DNA of 64,000 nucleotides from CAYHVK01 sp964360255 (lineage in GTDB: Bacteria > Bdellovibrionota > Bdellovibrionia > Bdellovibrionales > UBA1609), in the NCBI GenBank assembly GCA_964360255.1, contig CAYHVK010000002.1, positions 62,001 through 126,000 on the forward strand. The letters are read 5' to 3'. A model generated the notes under the pieces. The model was given only the letters and a program-made list of their open reading frames with translations. It was not told the DNA's origin and ran no database searches. A program made the translations under genes and the position numbers. Below are positions 33,706 through 41,676 of the stretch, piece after piece. Position 1 is the first letter of the stretch; each line of letters opens with the position of its first letter.

Positions 33706-34236
33706 ATGACTATGAAAACAAATAACAATTCTAGATTTACAATTCTCTTCTTTATCGCCGCCACGCTTATCGCATTAGCTTCACGCTGGTTGCCACATCC
33801 TGATAATTTTTCAGCTATGGGTGGATTGCTTTTTCTTTGTGGATATTTAGTGGTCCGCGATCGCGCTGTTTTGCCGGTGGCGTTAGCCGCTTTGTTAGTG
33901 AGCGATCTTTTGATCGGCCTTTACGCAGGCGTTGAGTGGGTTTATCTAGGTTACGTAGCGATTCTTGCTCTTGGTTGGACATCATCAAAAACACGAGTGG
34001 GAATGGTGGGTATAGCGAACGCAGTTGCAGCAGTTGCATTTTTTGTTCTCAGCAATATCGGCGTTTGGCTTTCAAGTGGTTTATATCCACAAACATCTGA
34101 AGGTCTTCGTCAGTGTTTTTTAATGGCACTGCCATTCTTTCACATGACTTTTGTATCTCAAGTTCTCGTGGGTGTGGGATTAGTTCTCGTTTACACGAAA
34201 ATGGCGGCTGCTGCTGAAGTTAAACAGAAGGCTTAA
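33706..34236 (+). CDS. Integral membrane protein of DUF6580 type
   Basis: The Met at 33706 (or the next two codons on) is favoured over a start inside the gpmA leader. About 176 residues with five or six membrane segments; PHPDNFSAMGGLLFLCGYL and LLVSDLLIGLY match the pattern of a widespread uncharacterised family that may resemble substrate-binding (S) components of vitamin transporters. The end is Lys/Ala-rich. The following gene begins at the very next base after its stop. Confidence 0.65.
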   Translation: MTMKTNNNSRFTILFFIAATLIALASRWLPHPDNFSAMGGLLFLCGYLVVRDRAVLPVALAALLVSDLLIGLYAGVEWVYLGYVAILALGWTSSKTRVGMVGIANAVAAVAFFVLSNIGVWLSSGLYPQTSEGLRQCFLMALPFFHMTFVSQVLVGVGLVLVYTKMAAAAEVKQKA

Positions 34237-34761
34237 ATGGCAGCAAAAATTTTAAAATTCACTGGCTTGAAAGTTGCTAAGACTAAAAAGCCTATGATCA
34301 AAAAGAAAACAAAGCGTGCTAAGGTTAAAAAGCTGTCCGACCCGGTCAAATCGATGGGCGTGCCGGCCACTAAAGCTATGGTTATTAAGCTAGGCGAACA
34401 ACTTAAAAGCATAGTCACATCATCACATATTGAAAATCGTGCGGAATTCAAAAAAGTGCATGATCGCCTTTCAAGATTTGATAAGAACTTTTTAAATATT
34501 GATGAGCAGTTTAGTCATTTCAAGCTGCAGTCTAATAGAGCTAATGCTGATATCAACGAACTTAAAACGGCTGTTCAGAATTTAATAGGTGAAACTCTAG
34601 GTGTTAGATCTGAGATTCATAAAATTCTAGCGGCCGTGCACAATGTTGGCTTTTTAATGGAAGAGCAGAATGCTCGCAATATTTATGTTCTTGATGGCCA
34701 TACAAATCTGAATGACCGGATGACAAAACTTGAAAGTAAATTCCCGCCAGATCTAGAATAA
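34237..34761 (+). CDS. Basic-tailed coiled-coil protein, unknown
   Basis: 174 residues. The first 45 are strongly basic (KKPMIKKKTKRAKVKK), as in histone-like tails, and the rest is a helical coiled coil (NIDEQFSHFKLQSNRANADINELKTAVQNL). No signal or membrane segment. It may bind nucleic acid or act as a scaffold. It begins one base after the DUF6580-type gene, so the two are coupled, and is convergent with the nucleoside transporter 18 bp away. No family recognised. Confidence 0.65.
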   Translation: MAAKILKFTGLKVAKTKKPMIKKKTKRAKVKKLSDPVKSMGVPATKAMVIKLGEQLKSIVTSSHIENRAEFKKVHDRLSRFDKNFLNIDEQFSHFKLQSNRANADINELKTAVQNLIGETLGVRSEIHKILAAVHNVGFLMEEQNARNIYVLDGHTNLNDRMTKLESKFPPDLE

Positions 34762-34779
34762 TTTAAAATTCAACTGCCG

Positions 34780-36093
34780 TTACGGAATTAACATGCCTGC
34801 CACAGCGGCACACATAAACGTGGCGATTGATCCGCCAATAATCGCTCTGATGCCGAGTTTGGCTAGGTCACCACGGCGCTCAGGGGCCATGGCTCCGATA
34901 CCGCCGATCTGAATTCCGATAGATGAGAAGTTCGCAAATCCGCAGAGAGCATAAGACATAATGATCACTGTTCGCGGTGAAAGTTGATCCATCATTGTAG
35001 ATAAATTGAGGTATGCCACGAACTCATTGAGGACGACTTTCTGACCCAGCAGTGAGCCCGCTACGGCGCATTCGCTCCACGGAACACCCATGATCCATGC
35101 TAAAGGTGCAAACAGCCATCCGAAAATAAGAGAAGCTGAAAGTGTGGCGGGTTTGCCTTGTCTAATAAGTTCAGGGACTAAATCTATTCCCCAAACTGAG
35201 AAATTGACCATCTCACCAACCCAACCCAGAGTGGCATCGACGAGGGCGACAAGAGCAATAAAAGCGATAAGCATGGCAGCTACGTTGAGAGCCAGTGATA
35301 GACCTTCAGAGGCACCACGAGCTGCAGCTTCTATGGCGTTGCTGTCGATTTTTTCTTTTTCATACTCAGTCGGTACGCGGACTAAAGTTTCAGGCTTTTC
35401 AGTTTCAGGAATCATAAGTTTCGCGGCAAGTAGTGCAGCCGGAGCAGAAAGCACACTGGCCGTCAGTAAATGCCCAGCAATATCCGGAATCGAACCTTTC
35501 AGTAATCCGACGTAAGCGGCGAGAACTCCGCCGGCGGTGTTGGCCATTCCGCCGACCATAATGCAAAAAAGTTCTGACTTGGTCATTTTGTTCAGGAAAG
35601 GCTTTACCACTAGAGGGGCTTCTGTTTGCCCGACGAAAATATTAGCTGCAGTTGAGAGTGATTCGGCTCCGCTAACTTTTAAAGTTTTGTGCATAAAGTG
35701 AGCCAGACCATTTACAACTTTTTGCATAAGACCTAAGTGGTACATAACGGCCATCAAGGTCGACATAAAAATAATTGTCGGCAGAACTTGGAAGGCAAAA
35801 ATAAAGCCGTATTTTTGTGAGTCCGCAAGATCACCAAAAATAAATTTAGCTCCGCTTTCTGAAAAACCAAGTACAGCGAGAATAAAATCATTGGCCGCAT
35901 TAAAGACAAATCTGAGCGGGCCGGGAATATCGTAGGCTGGAACACCGAGAACTAAGAGAGCAAAAATAATCTGAATGATAAGAGCTTTCCAAATAATCGA
36001 GCGATCAATAGATTTTTTGTTCTCAGAAAGTAAGTAGGCAATACCCGTTAATGAAAGTAACCCAATCAAACTCACTAGATTTGAAACGCCCAT
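34780..36093 (-). CDS. nupC: Concentrative nucleoside transporter, NupC family
   Basis: 437 residues with about ten membrane helices. The conserved transport core is present: VFVGQTEAPLVVKPF-like (NIFVGQTEAPLVV), GGMANTAGGVLAAYV, LLGQKVVLNEFVAYLNL and ALCGFANFSSIGIQIGG. These bind the base and ribose of nucleosides and couple uptake to protons or sodium. A predator or scavenger would use it to recover host nucleosides, but that is an inference. It stands alone, with a palindrome in its upstream region. Confidence 0.93.
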   Translation of the reverse strand: MGVSNLVSLIGLLSLTGIAYLLSENKKSIDRSIIWKALIIQIIFALLVLGVPAYDIPGPLRFVFNAANDFILAVLGFSESGAKFIFGDLADSQKYGFIFAFQVLPTIIFMSTLMAVMYHLGLMQKVVNGLAHFMHKTLKVSGAESLSTAANIFVGQTEAPLVVKPFLNKMTKSELFCIMVGGMANTAGGVLAAYVGLLKGSIPDIAGHLLTASVLSAPAALLAAKLMIPETEKPETLVRVPTEYEKEKIDSNAIEAAARGASEGLSLALNVAAMLIAFIALVALVDATLGWVGEMVNFSVWGIDLVPELIRQGKPATLSASLIFGWLFAPLAWIMGVPWSECAVAGSLLGQKVVLNEFVAYLNLSTMMDQLSPRTVIIMSYALCGFANFSSIGIQIGGIGAMAPERRGDLAKLGIRAIIGGSIATFMCAAVAGMLIP

Positions 36094-36167
36094 TTTTTAC
36101 CCCGTAAGTAGCGGTTCTACGGTGAGGGGTGATGGCTGTCAATTTGGGGCTTGTGGGTAGAGATCAA

Positions 36168-36219
36168 AACACACTCCGATCGATGTCGAGGAATTCCTCG
36201 ACATCGATCGGAGTGTGTT
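36168..36219. repeat. 52-bp perfect palindrome without spacer
   Basis: Bases 36168-36193 are the exact reverse complement of 36194-36219, centred on GAATTC. It lies in the 331-bp gap between the divergent nupC and Cys-rich protein genes, about 75 bp upstream of the nupC start, where a terminator is not expected. Not related in sequence to the repeats at 20937 and 51264. Apart from this and the promoter at 36361 the gap shows nothing. Confidence 0.95.
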
Positions 36220-36360
36220 GGGGGTGACATCTATGAGGGTACCACCGCAGGTGCAACTCCCGGATTTTGCTGGTGAATCCCACAGCAGCTTCAGATTGAG
36301 AATGGAATAGTCTAATAATTCCATATACTTACTGATTTTAAATAATTTAATGTCTCAACT

Positions 36361-36387
36361 TAAGTCGAGCCGACTTTAGGCCGATAA
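36361..36387 (+). promoter_or_regulatory. FliA (sigma-28) type promoter
   Basis: TAAGTCGA, 11 bases, then a perfect GCCGATAA -10. The consensus is TAAAGTTT-N11-GCCGATAA. It ends 37 bp before the ATG of the secreted Cys-rich protein, a suitable distance for a transcription start and leader. Confidence 0.7.
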
Positions 36388-36424
36388 ATAAGTGTCTGAT
36401 AACTCATATTTGGGTGGGATTTAT

Positions 36425-37807
36425 ATGCGTTCAATTCAAGTCATTCTTCGTAACTTACTTATCGCAACCGCAGCCTTAGTGCTCTTTTCGAGCGTGGCTT
36501 GGGCGCGTAATAAAGCTGCAGCAGTTGCTAAGGCTGAAAAAGTTAAAGGCAATTGTACTGGTAAGGATGCTGGTCCTAACTGCACGCTCATACTTAAATG
36601 TGCAAAAAGCGGAGTCGAAGGACTAACGCAATTAGAAAAAGACGAAGAGGGAAAGATCAATCAAGGGATTGCAGTCGGTCAAGTAGCTTTAGAAAACGGT
36701 GTAGATAAGGGCGGAGCTGTAGTTGCAGATAATTCATGTGGCTACTCAGCTTCAACATCTGCTGACAATGCATTTTTATTAAAATCGGCTACAGACAAGA
36801 TGGGTTTTTGTAAGCAGTCGTGTTCTGGAAATCTTGTTGAACCGAAAGATCCTGCTACTGACATTTCAGTAAGTCAGGCAAAAAACCTTCTTGAGGAGCT
36901 CAATGAAGATGTCTGTGATCAGTTTAATGTTTATATAGTTGGCTATAAAGGTGGCATGTCGATGAACATGGCTACTTGTATGCAAGCTAAGAAAGCAAAG
37001 GGATCACTTTTAACGAAAGTCGCAATTGGCGGAGCTGTTCTTGGCGGCGGTCTTTTACTAATGGATCACATCGGCGATAAAAAAGAAAAAAAGAAAGAGA
37101 AAAAAGAAGAAGAGGCGAAGAAGAAGTTAGCCGAAGGCATTATCAAAGATGCTGATGGTAACGATCTGGCTTGTTTCTCTGAGCAAAACTATATGCGCCT
37201 TGAGTGTAACCAAACTATGCTTGGTCTTTGCCAAGCAGGTAAAGCAGATACTGCTGGTTGCAAAGCCTTTAACTCGAATTATTGTGCTTCGACAGGTTCG
37301 GGTAGCAATTACTGCTTATATGCAGATTCAAAAACATACTGTTCGCAAACAGGTTCGGTGATTGCTTCTTCTCCTGCCTGTCAGTGGGCGAATGCGCGTT
37401 CTTCTGAATGTAAATCTAATCCTGAGCAGGTTTCATGTCTTTATAGTGGTTCCGCTGATGCTTTGACTCTCGCTTGTGCTAACTACCCAAGTGACCCGCT
37501 TTGTGCGGCTCATACTGGTGGGCGTATTGTCGTTCAGGGTGGTGGCTCGTCGAGTACCACAACTGCGGCAACTACCACTACAACAGAATCGACAGGAACG
37601 GGAGCTGGCACTACGACTACGCCTGATTATGGCGATGGCTCATCAGTCTCTATGTCTTCGGTTATTTCTTCTGATGGGACAACATCATCAACGACAACAG
37701 CCGCAGATTCTACGGCTTTAGCTTCGACAGATAGTATGTGGGCTTCGTCATCAGGTGTGGCGGCACAAGCTTGCGCCGATGGTTTGCTGCAAAACTGCAG
37801 TAACTAG
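36425..37807 (+). CDS. Secreted Cys-rich protein with Lys/Glu run and Ser/Thr tail
   Basis: 460 residues from the ATG at 36425. Signal peptide to about 28 (LFSSVAWA before RNKA). A Cys-containing domain of about 170 residues is followed by a Gly-rich hydrophobic segment (KVAIGGAVLGGGLLLMDHIG), then a dense Lys/Glu stretch, a second Cys-rich region (about 230-350) and a Ser/Thr/Gly-rich, probably unstructured, C-terminus. If the hydrophobic segment spans the membrane, the second Cys region would be cytoplasmic, which is odd; it may instead insert elsewhere. A FliA-type promoter lies just upstream, tying it to motility regulation. It overlaps the protease gene tail to tail by 4 bp. Unknown family. 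Confidence 0.75.
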   Translation: MRSIQVILRNLLIATAALVLFSSVAWARNKAAAVAKAEKVKGNCTGKDAGPNCTLILKCAKSGVEGLTQLEKDEEGKINQGIAVGQVALENGVDKGGAVVADNSCGYSASTSADNAFLLKSATDKMGFCKQSCSGNLVEPKDPATDISVSQAKNLLEELNEDVCDQFNVYIVGYKGGMSMNMATCMQAKKAKGSLLTKVAIGGAVLGGGLLLMDHIGDKKEKKKEKKEEEAKKKLAEGIIKDADGNDLACFSEQNYMRLECNQTMLGLCQAGKADTAGCKAFNSNYCASTGSGSNYCLYADSKTYCSQTGSVIASSPACQWANARSSECKSNPEQVSCLYSGSADALTLACANYPSDPLCAAHTGGRIVVQGGGSSSTTTAATTTTTESTGTGAGTTTTPDYGDGSSVSMSSVISSDGTTSSTTTAADSTALASTDSMWASSSGVAAQACADGLLQNCSN

Positions 37808-38790
37808 AGATCTTTAAGAACTTCAGTGATTCTTGTTACGTCTTCGCCGCGGCAATCGCTGTCGGCGCAGCGATTTGAAACTCGGCAGCTGCCTTGAGTT
37901 ACGAAGTCCGCTTCTCCGCGCACGAGAATGCCTTCGACTTCACCAGTCGTTTCATTAAATACAGCCGAACCTGAGTTGCCGCCGTATGTGTCTAAGTTAG
38001 CTACGAAGAAACCTGTTTGAACGCTGCGAACTTTCGCTCCACCAGAAATTTTAAGTGGAATGCCTGATGGGTAACCCATCACAACAACGGCGTCGCTCAC
38101 TTGAATAGCGCCGCTCTGGCGAAGCTTAAGTGGGTTGTGACCGACCACAGGGCGATCGAGTTTCACAACGGCGTAGTCCTTACCTGCAGACTCAACCACC
38201 GAATTTACAAGCTTCGCACATTTATAGACTTGGTCTGCCGGAGTTTCAGTTGGGTAAGCTCCTGCATTTTGAACGTTGAAGCCGAAAACAAATGAAGTTG
38301 AGCTGCAAGCGGATTCAGTACGAATGCAGTGACCGGCTGTGACCATTGTGTCGGGCGCAACAAGAAAGCCCGAGCAAAAACCTAATGAAAGCTGATCGCG
38401 GAATGGTTCTTCTTTGCAGAGGTTAAACTGCTGTGCATACGTAGGGGCATCAAATTTAAATACGTCCGCTGTTTTTTGTACAAGATCGGTCGTTCGTACA
38501 AGCACGGCTGTTGAATCTGAAAGAGCCATATTTTGAACGTTTGATGTTTCACAATACTCCAAACGATTGTCGTCGCCATAAATCACTTTGGCTTTGAGTT
38601 TTCCGCTCGTTGAACTTTCAACTAAATCTTTCTTTACACAAGGGGTGAGCGCCTCTTGTGGAGGTGTATTTTCAGTGACTTCATCAATGTTCTTTTTCGA
38701 TTTCTTATTCTTACCTTCGCCATCTTGTGAACAAGCAACTAGGCTGGCAGATATTAATAAAGATAAAAATATTTTTGATGAAATACGCAT
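37804..38790 (-). CDS. Trypsin-like serine protease lipoprotein
   Basis: 328 residues. The lipoprotein signal ends SLVAC. The chymotrypsin-fold triad is visible: VTAGHC (His), DYAVVKLDR (Asp) and YGGNSGSAVF (Ser). The C-terminal region has two Cys pairs (GSCRVSNRC, DSDC). It is therefore a membrane-anchored periplasmic or surface endopeptidase. Its start codon sits in a hairpin (38789-38819). Convergent with the secreted Cys-rich protein gene. Confidence 0.88.
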   Translation of the reverse strand: MRISSKIFLSLLISASLVACSQDGEGKNKKSKKNIDEVTENTPPQEALTPCVKKDLVESSTSGKLKAKVIYGDDNRLEYCETSNVQNMALSDSTAVLVRTTDLVQKTADVFKFDAPTYAQQFNLCKEEPFRDQLSLGFCSGFLVAPDTMVTAGHCIRTESACSSTSFVFGFNVQNAGAYPTETPADQVYKCAKLVNSVVESAGKDYAVVKLDRPVVGHNPLKLRQSGAIQVSDAVVVMGYPSGIPLKISGGAKVRSVQTGFFVANLDTYGGNSGSAVFNETTGEVEGILVRGEADFVTQGSCRVSNRCADSDCRGEDVTRITEVLKDL

Positions 38791-38819
38791 AGTTGCTCCT
38801 TAAGAGTGCTAGCAACTAT
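38789..38819 (-). promoter_or_regulatory. Hairpin enclosing the start of the protease gene
   Basis: Nine-bp arms ATAGTTGCT and AGCAACTAT with a 13-base loop. In the mRNA the Shine-Dalgarno CTTAAGGAG runs from the loop into the 3' arm, which ends at the first two bases of the AUG. It could mask initiation until melted. Confidence 0.4.
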
Positions 38820-38865
38820 TCGGTTTTGATTTATTTGGACTTTACGTTAGGTGAGGTATTGGCCT

Positions 38866-41676
38866 TTAAAATGTACCAATCGAGAGGTGCCATTGGTCGG
38901 GAGACTCATCAGTTCTGCGATCATAGTCTGCCTTACGAGCGTAATCTAAAGACAAAGGGCCTACCGGAGTGTTCACACGCAGCCCTAGGCCGTACGATTG
39001 TTTAGTTGGACCATCGTAACCATTATTACTACCGCTATGATTGATGCGTACGTTACCAATATCGGTAAAAAGAACGCCACCGATGACTCCATAAAGTGGA
39101 AAGCGAACTTCAGACTTAACAAGGAAGAACGAAGTTTCTTTAGGAATAATAAGCTGATTGCCATCAGGGATTGGAAAGGCGGCCACGTTCGGGATACGAT
39201 CTCGCGGCGTGCCTGAGTAGCCCCGCATGGTGGCAAAGCCGCCTAAGAAGTATGAATAAGACTCAGGAATACCAGAGCCATTTTCATCACTGAGATTGCG
39301 GCCGTAGCCTCCGCGCACTGAATTCGCCCAAACCCAGTTCGGACTGAAGAGGCGAAGATAATGAGAGACCGTCGTTTGCGCTCTTACAAAATTAATTTTA
39401 CTTGAGCTGCCCAGCGAGGGATCAGAGAAATCGGCTTCAACGCGGGCGAAAGATCCGCGTGTAGGTAAAAGTGGGTTGTCGCGGAATTCAAAATCGAAAA
39501 CTGGGCCGATGGTGGCTATTTTTTGCTCGGTATTTTGAATGTTATCAAAGTTTTTACCTTGAACATATTCGCGTACAGTTTCAAAGCTCCAAGCCGTCCA
39601 GGCGAAACGAATATTCGATGTGATATCACGTTCAGCAATAAAGCTCAGCTTATCTGATTTCTGTACTTGAAGCTGCTTGTAATCGTACTGAGGTTTAGCA
39701 TCGACAACTTTGACCTGTCGTGTGTAATTCACGCGACCTCTGAATTTTGAGCGAATAATGAAGGGCTCTAGATACGAAAGTGAAGCTTCGTATTCGTTAA
39801 ATTTAGTTTTTAGAACGCTGTTTTCGATATTAATTCGACCAGAAACCGCGCGAGCTGTGCCGTTAATATTATTATAAGAAGCTCCGGTGAACCCACGAAG
39901 TGTTAATTCTCGGTTATTGTTCACGCCAAAACCAATTCTAAAAATACCAGGATCTTGTTCGGTGACGCTCACGATAAGGGTTCGTTCTGCCACTTTTGTG
40001 TTCGCTTCAAGAGTACGGATTTCAACGCGCGAGAAAATGCCCATGCGCTCAAGACGTTTTCGTGACTCATCGAGATTGTAAAGAGTGAGAACCTGACCTT
40101 TTTGAATTTCAAGTTTGCGTAGGATGACGCTATCTTTAGTAAAGCTATTGCCTTCAATTAAAATATTCTGCACGCGAACGAGGGGACCTTCATAAATTTT
40201 AAATAGAATATTAGCTTGGGCCCCTTTTTCATCATATTGGATAAATTGATCATCGCGATTCTCTAAACGCATTTCAATAAATCCATTATTTTGGTAGTGA
40301 GCAATAAGCTCTTGGATACTGTTTTCAAGTTGGTCTAAGCGAAGCGGCTCATTGGGGTTGAGCGCGATAACCTTTAAAAGCTGCTCATTGGTAAATGCGA
40401 TATTGCCTTCAAAATTAATCGCGCGGAGCTGAGTCAGCGGGCCCTCATCAAGGACAAGCTTGATTGTGGCTTCTTTATTTTCTTTGGCGAACTCATAGCG
40501 TATCGACTGGACACGAGCTTTTAAAAAACCTGCATTATTGAGGGATGCGAGTAAGTTTTTAAGGCCATTTTCAATGTCTGCCCTCACATATAAGTCGTCA
40601 TCAACAGCGTCTGAGCTATTGTCCTCGATAAACTGCGCATAATGACGAGGCGAGCGAGAAAGTCGCCCGGTGATATCATATTTCTTGATTTTCACTTGTG
40701 GGCCTTCGTTCACTTTAACTTGAAGCCGGCGAATGTAATTGAGTTCGTCAATTTTTTCTTCAACAGAAACTTTGGCGAAGGCGTAACCAGTTGATATATA
40801 TTTATCTAAAATAATCTTAGCAATATCAGAGCTCGGGTCGACACTGCCTGCATCAAATTCATTCAGCTTGAGAGAGCGCATTAAATCGCCAGTGCTATAA
40901 GATTTGTTTCCGCTAAAAGAAACTTCGTAGCGATAAACATCTAGTACCCGGTAAACAAGCGAGGCTCGCGTCTTTTCAGGATTGTAAAAGGCATCCTTTT
41001 GTTCAACTTTTGCATTTAGATAACGATGTTCTCTTAAGTAGGTTGAAAGCGCTCTCTCGATCTCTAAAACAGAGGCCTCCGTAAAAATATCGCCACGGAA
41101 TCCTTTAATTTCACTCTGGAGTTTTTTGATTAATGTTTTGTTACTGCTCTCAAACTGAATATTTGTAATACGGCAAGGCTCGCCTTCACCAATAGTAATA
41201 TCAAGGATAGCATTGCTAGGATCTTTATCGATGTAAGAAAAGCCAATAGAGGTATTAAAGTAACCTTCGCGCCCATATAGTTCTTTAATCTTTTCGGCGC
41301 CAGTTGAGATCTGAGTCGCATTGAAGCTAGAGCCTACTTTAATATTAAAGGCTGAGAGTACAGTCGAGTCTTCGACCTTTTTATTCCCAGTGACTTTTAT
41401 CTCAGCCACTTTTTTAAGTGGTACAGCGCGAAGTAAAAAATGGCCCGGTGAGACCTCGACAATGTCGAGAGTTTCATAAGCTTGGTCTTTCATAAGAAAT
41501 TGAATCACTTCATCAGCCTCATGAGGCTTTAAGTTTTTGCTGGTGATTCCTAAGAAATTTTCTTTAAGTGCTTGTACATCTTTTTCAAGCAGACCTTTGA
41601 GTTGTACGTCGGCCTGGGCTGTGGCGAAAGCGGTCGAAATGAAGAGAGCTGCGCAAAGCAGACCTTTTTTCATCAT
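38866..41676 (-). CDS. Omp85/BamA-family outer-membrane assembly protein
   Basis: 936 residues. A signal peptide (FISTAFATAQA) is followed by several POTRA-like repeats (for example PLKKVAEIKVTGNKKVEDS, YRYEVSFSGNKSYSTGDL, LRAINFEGNIAFTNEQL, VQNILIEGNSFTKDS), more than the single BamA set seen in short homologues. The C-terminal barrel carries GGFATMRGYSG (the VRGF/Y motif of barrel lids) and ends in Phe. Such proteins insert other barrels. The 4-bp overlap with the TamB-like gene suggests a TamA role; BamA itself is the alternative. Confidence 0.92.
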   Translation of the reverse strand: MMKKGLLCAALFISTAFATAQADVQLKGLLEKDVQALKENFLGITSKNLKPHEADEVIQFLMKDQAYETLDIVEVSPGHFLLRAVPLKKVAEIKVTGNKKVEDSTVLSAFNIKVGSSFNATQISTGAEKIKELYGREGYFNTSIGFSYIDKDPSNAILDITIGEGEPCRITNIQFESSNKTLIKKLQSEIKGFRGDIFTEASVLEIERALSTYLREHRYLNAKVEQKDAFYNPEKTRASLVYRVLDVYRYEVSFSGNKSYSTGDLMRSLKLNEFDAGSVDPSSDIAKIILDKYISTGYAFAKVSVEEKIDELNYIRRLQVKVNEGPQVKIKKYDITGRLSRSPRHYAQFIEDNSSDAVDDDLYVRADIENGLKNLLASLNNAGFLKARVQSIRYEFAKENKEATIKLVLDEGPLTQLRAINFEGNIAFTNEQLLKVIALNPNEPLRLDQLENSIQELIAHYQNNGFIEMRLENRDDQFIQYDEKGAQANILFKIYEGPLVRVQNILIEGNSFTKDSVILRKLEIQKGQVLTLYNLDESRKRLERMGIFSRVEIRTLEANTKVAERTLIVSVTEQDPGIFRIGFGVNNNRELTLRGFTGASYNNINGTARAVSGRINIENSVLKTKFNEYEASLSYLEPFIIRSKFRGRVNYTRQVKVVDAKPQYDYKQLQVQKSDKLSFIAERDITSNIRFAWTAWSFETVREYVQGKNFDNIQNTEQKIATIGPVFDFEFRDNPLLPTRGSFARVEADFSDPSLGSSSKINFVRAQTTVSHYLRLFSPNWVWANSVRGGYGRNLSDENGSGIPESYSYFLGGFATMRGYSGTPRDRIPNVAAFPIPDGNQLIIPKETSFFLVKSEVRFPLYGVIGGVLFTDIGNVRINHSGSNNGYDGPTKQSYGLGLRVNTPVGPLSLDYARKADYDRRTDESPDQWHLSIGTF

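Noticed and set aside
36139..36324. A 61-residue open frame on the minus strand across the 52-bp palindrome.
   Set aside because: It exists because the palindrome is open in several frames. It has no ribosome-binding site and its composition is unlike the neighbouring proteins.
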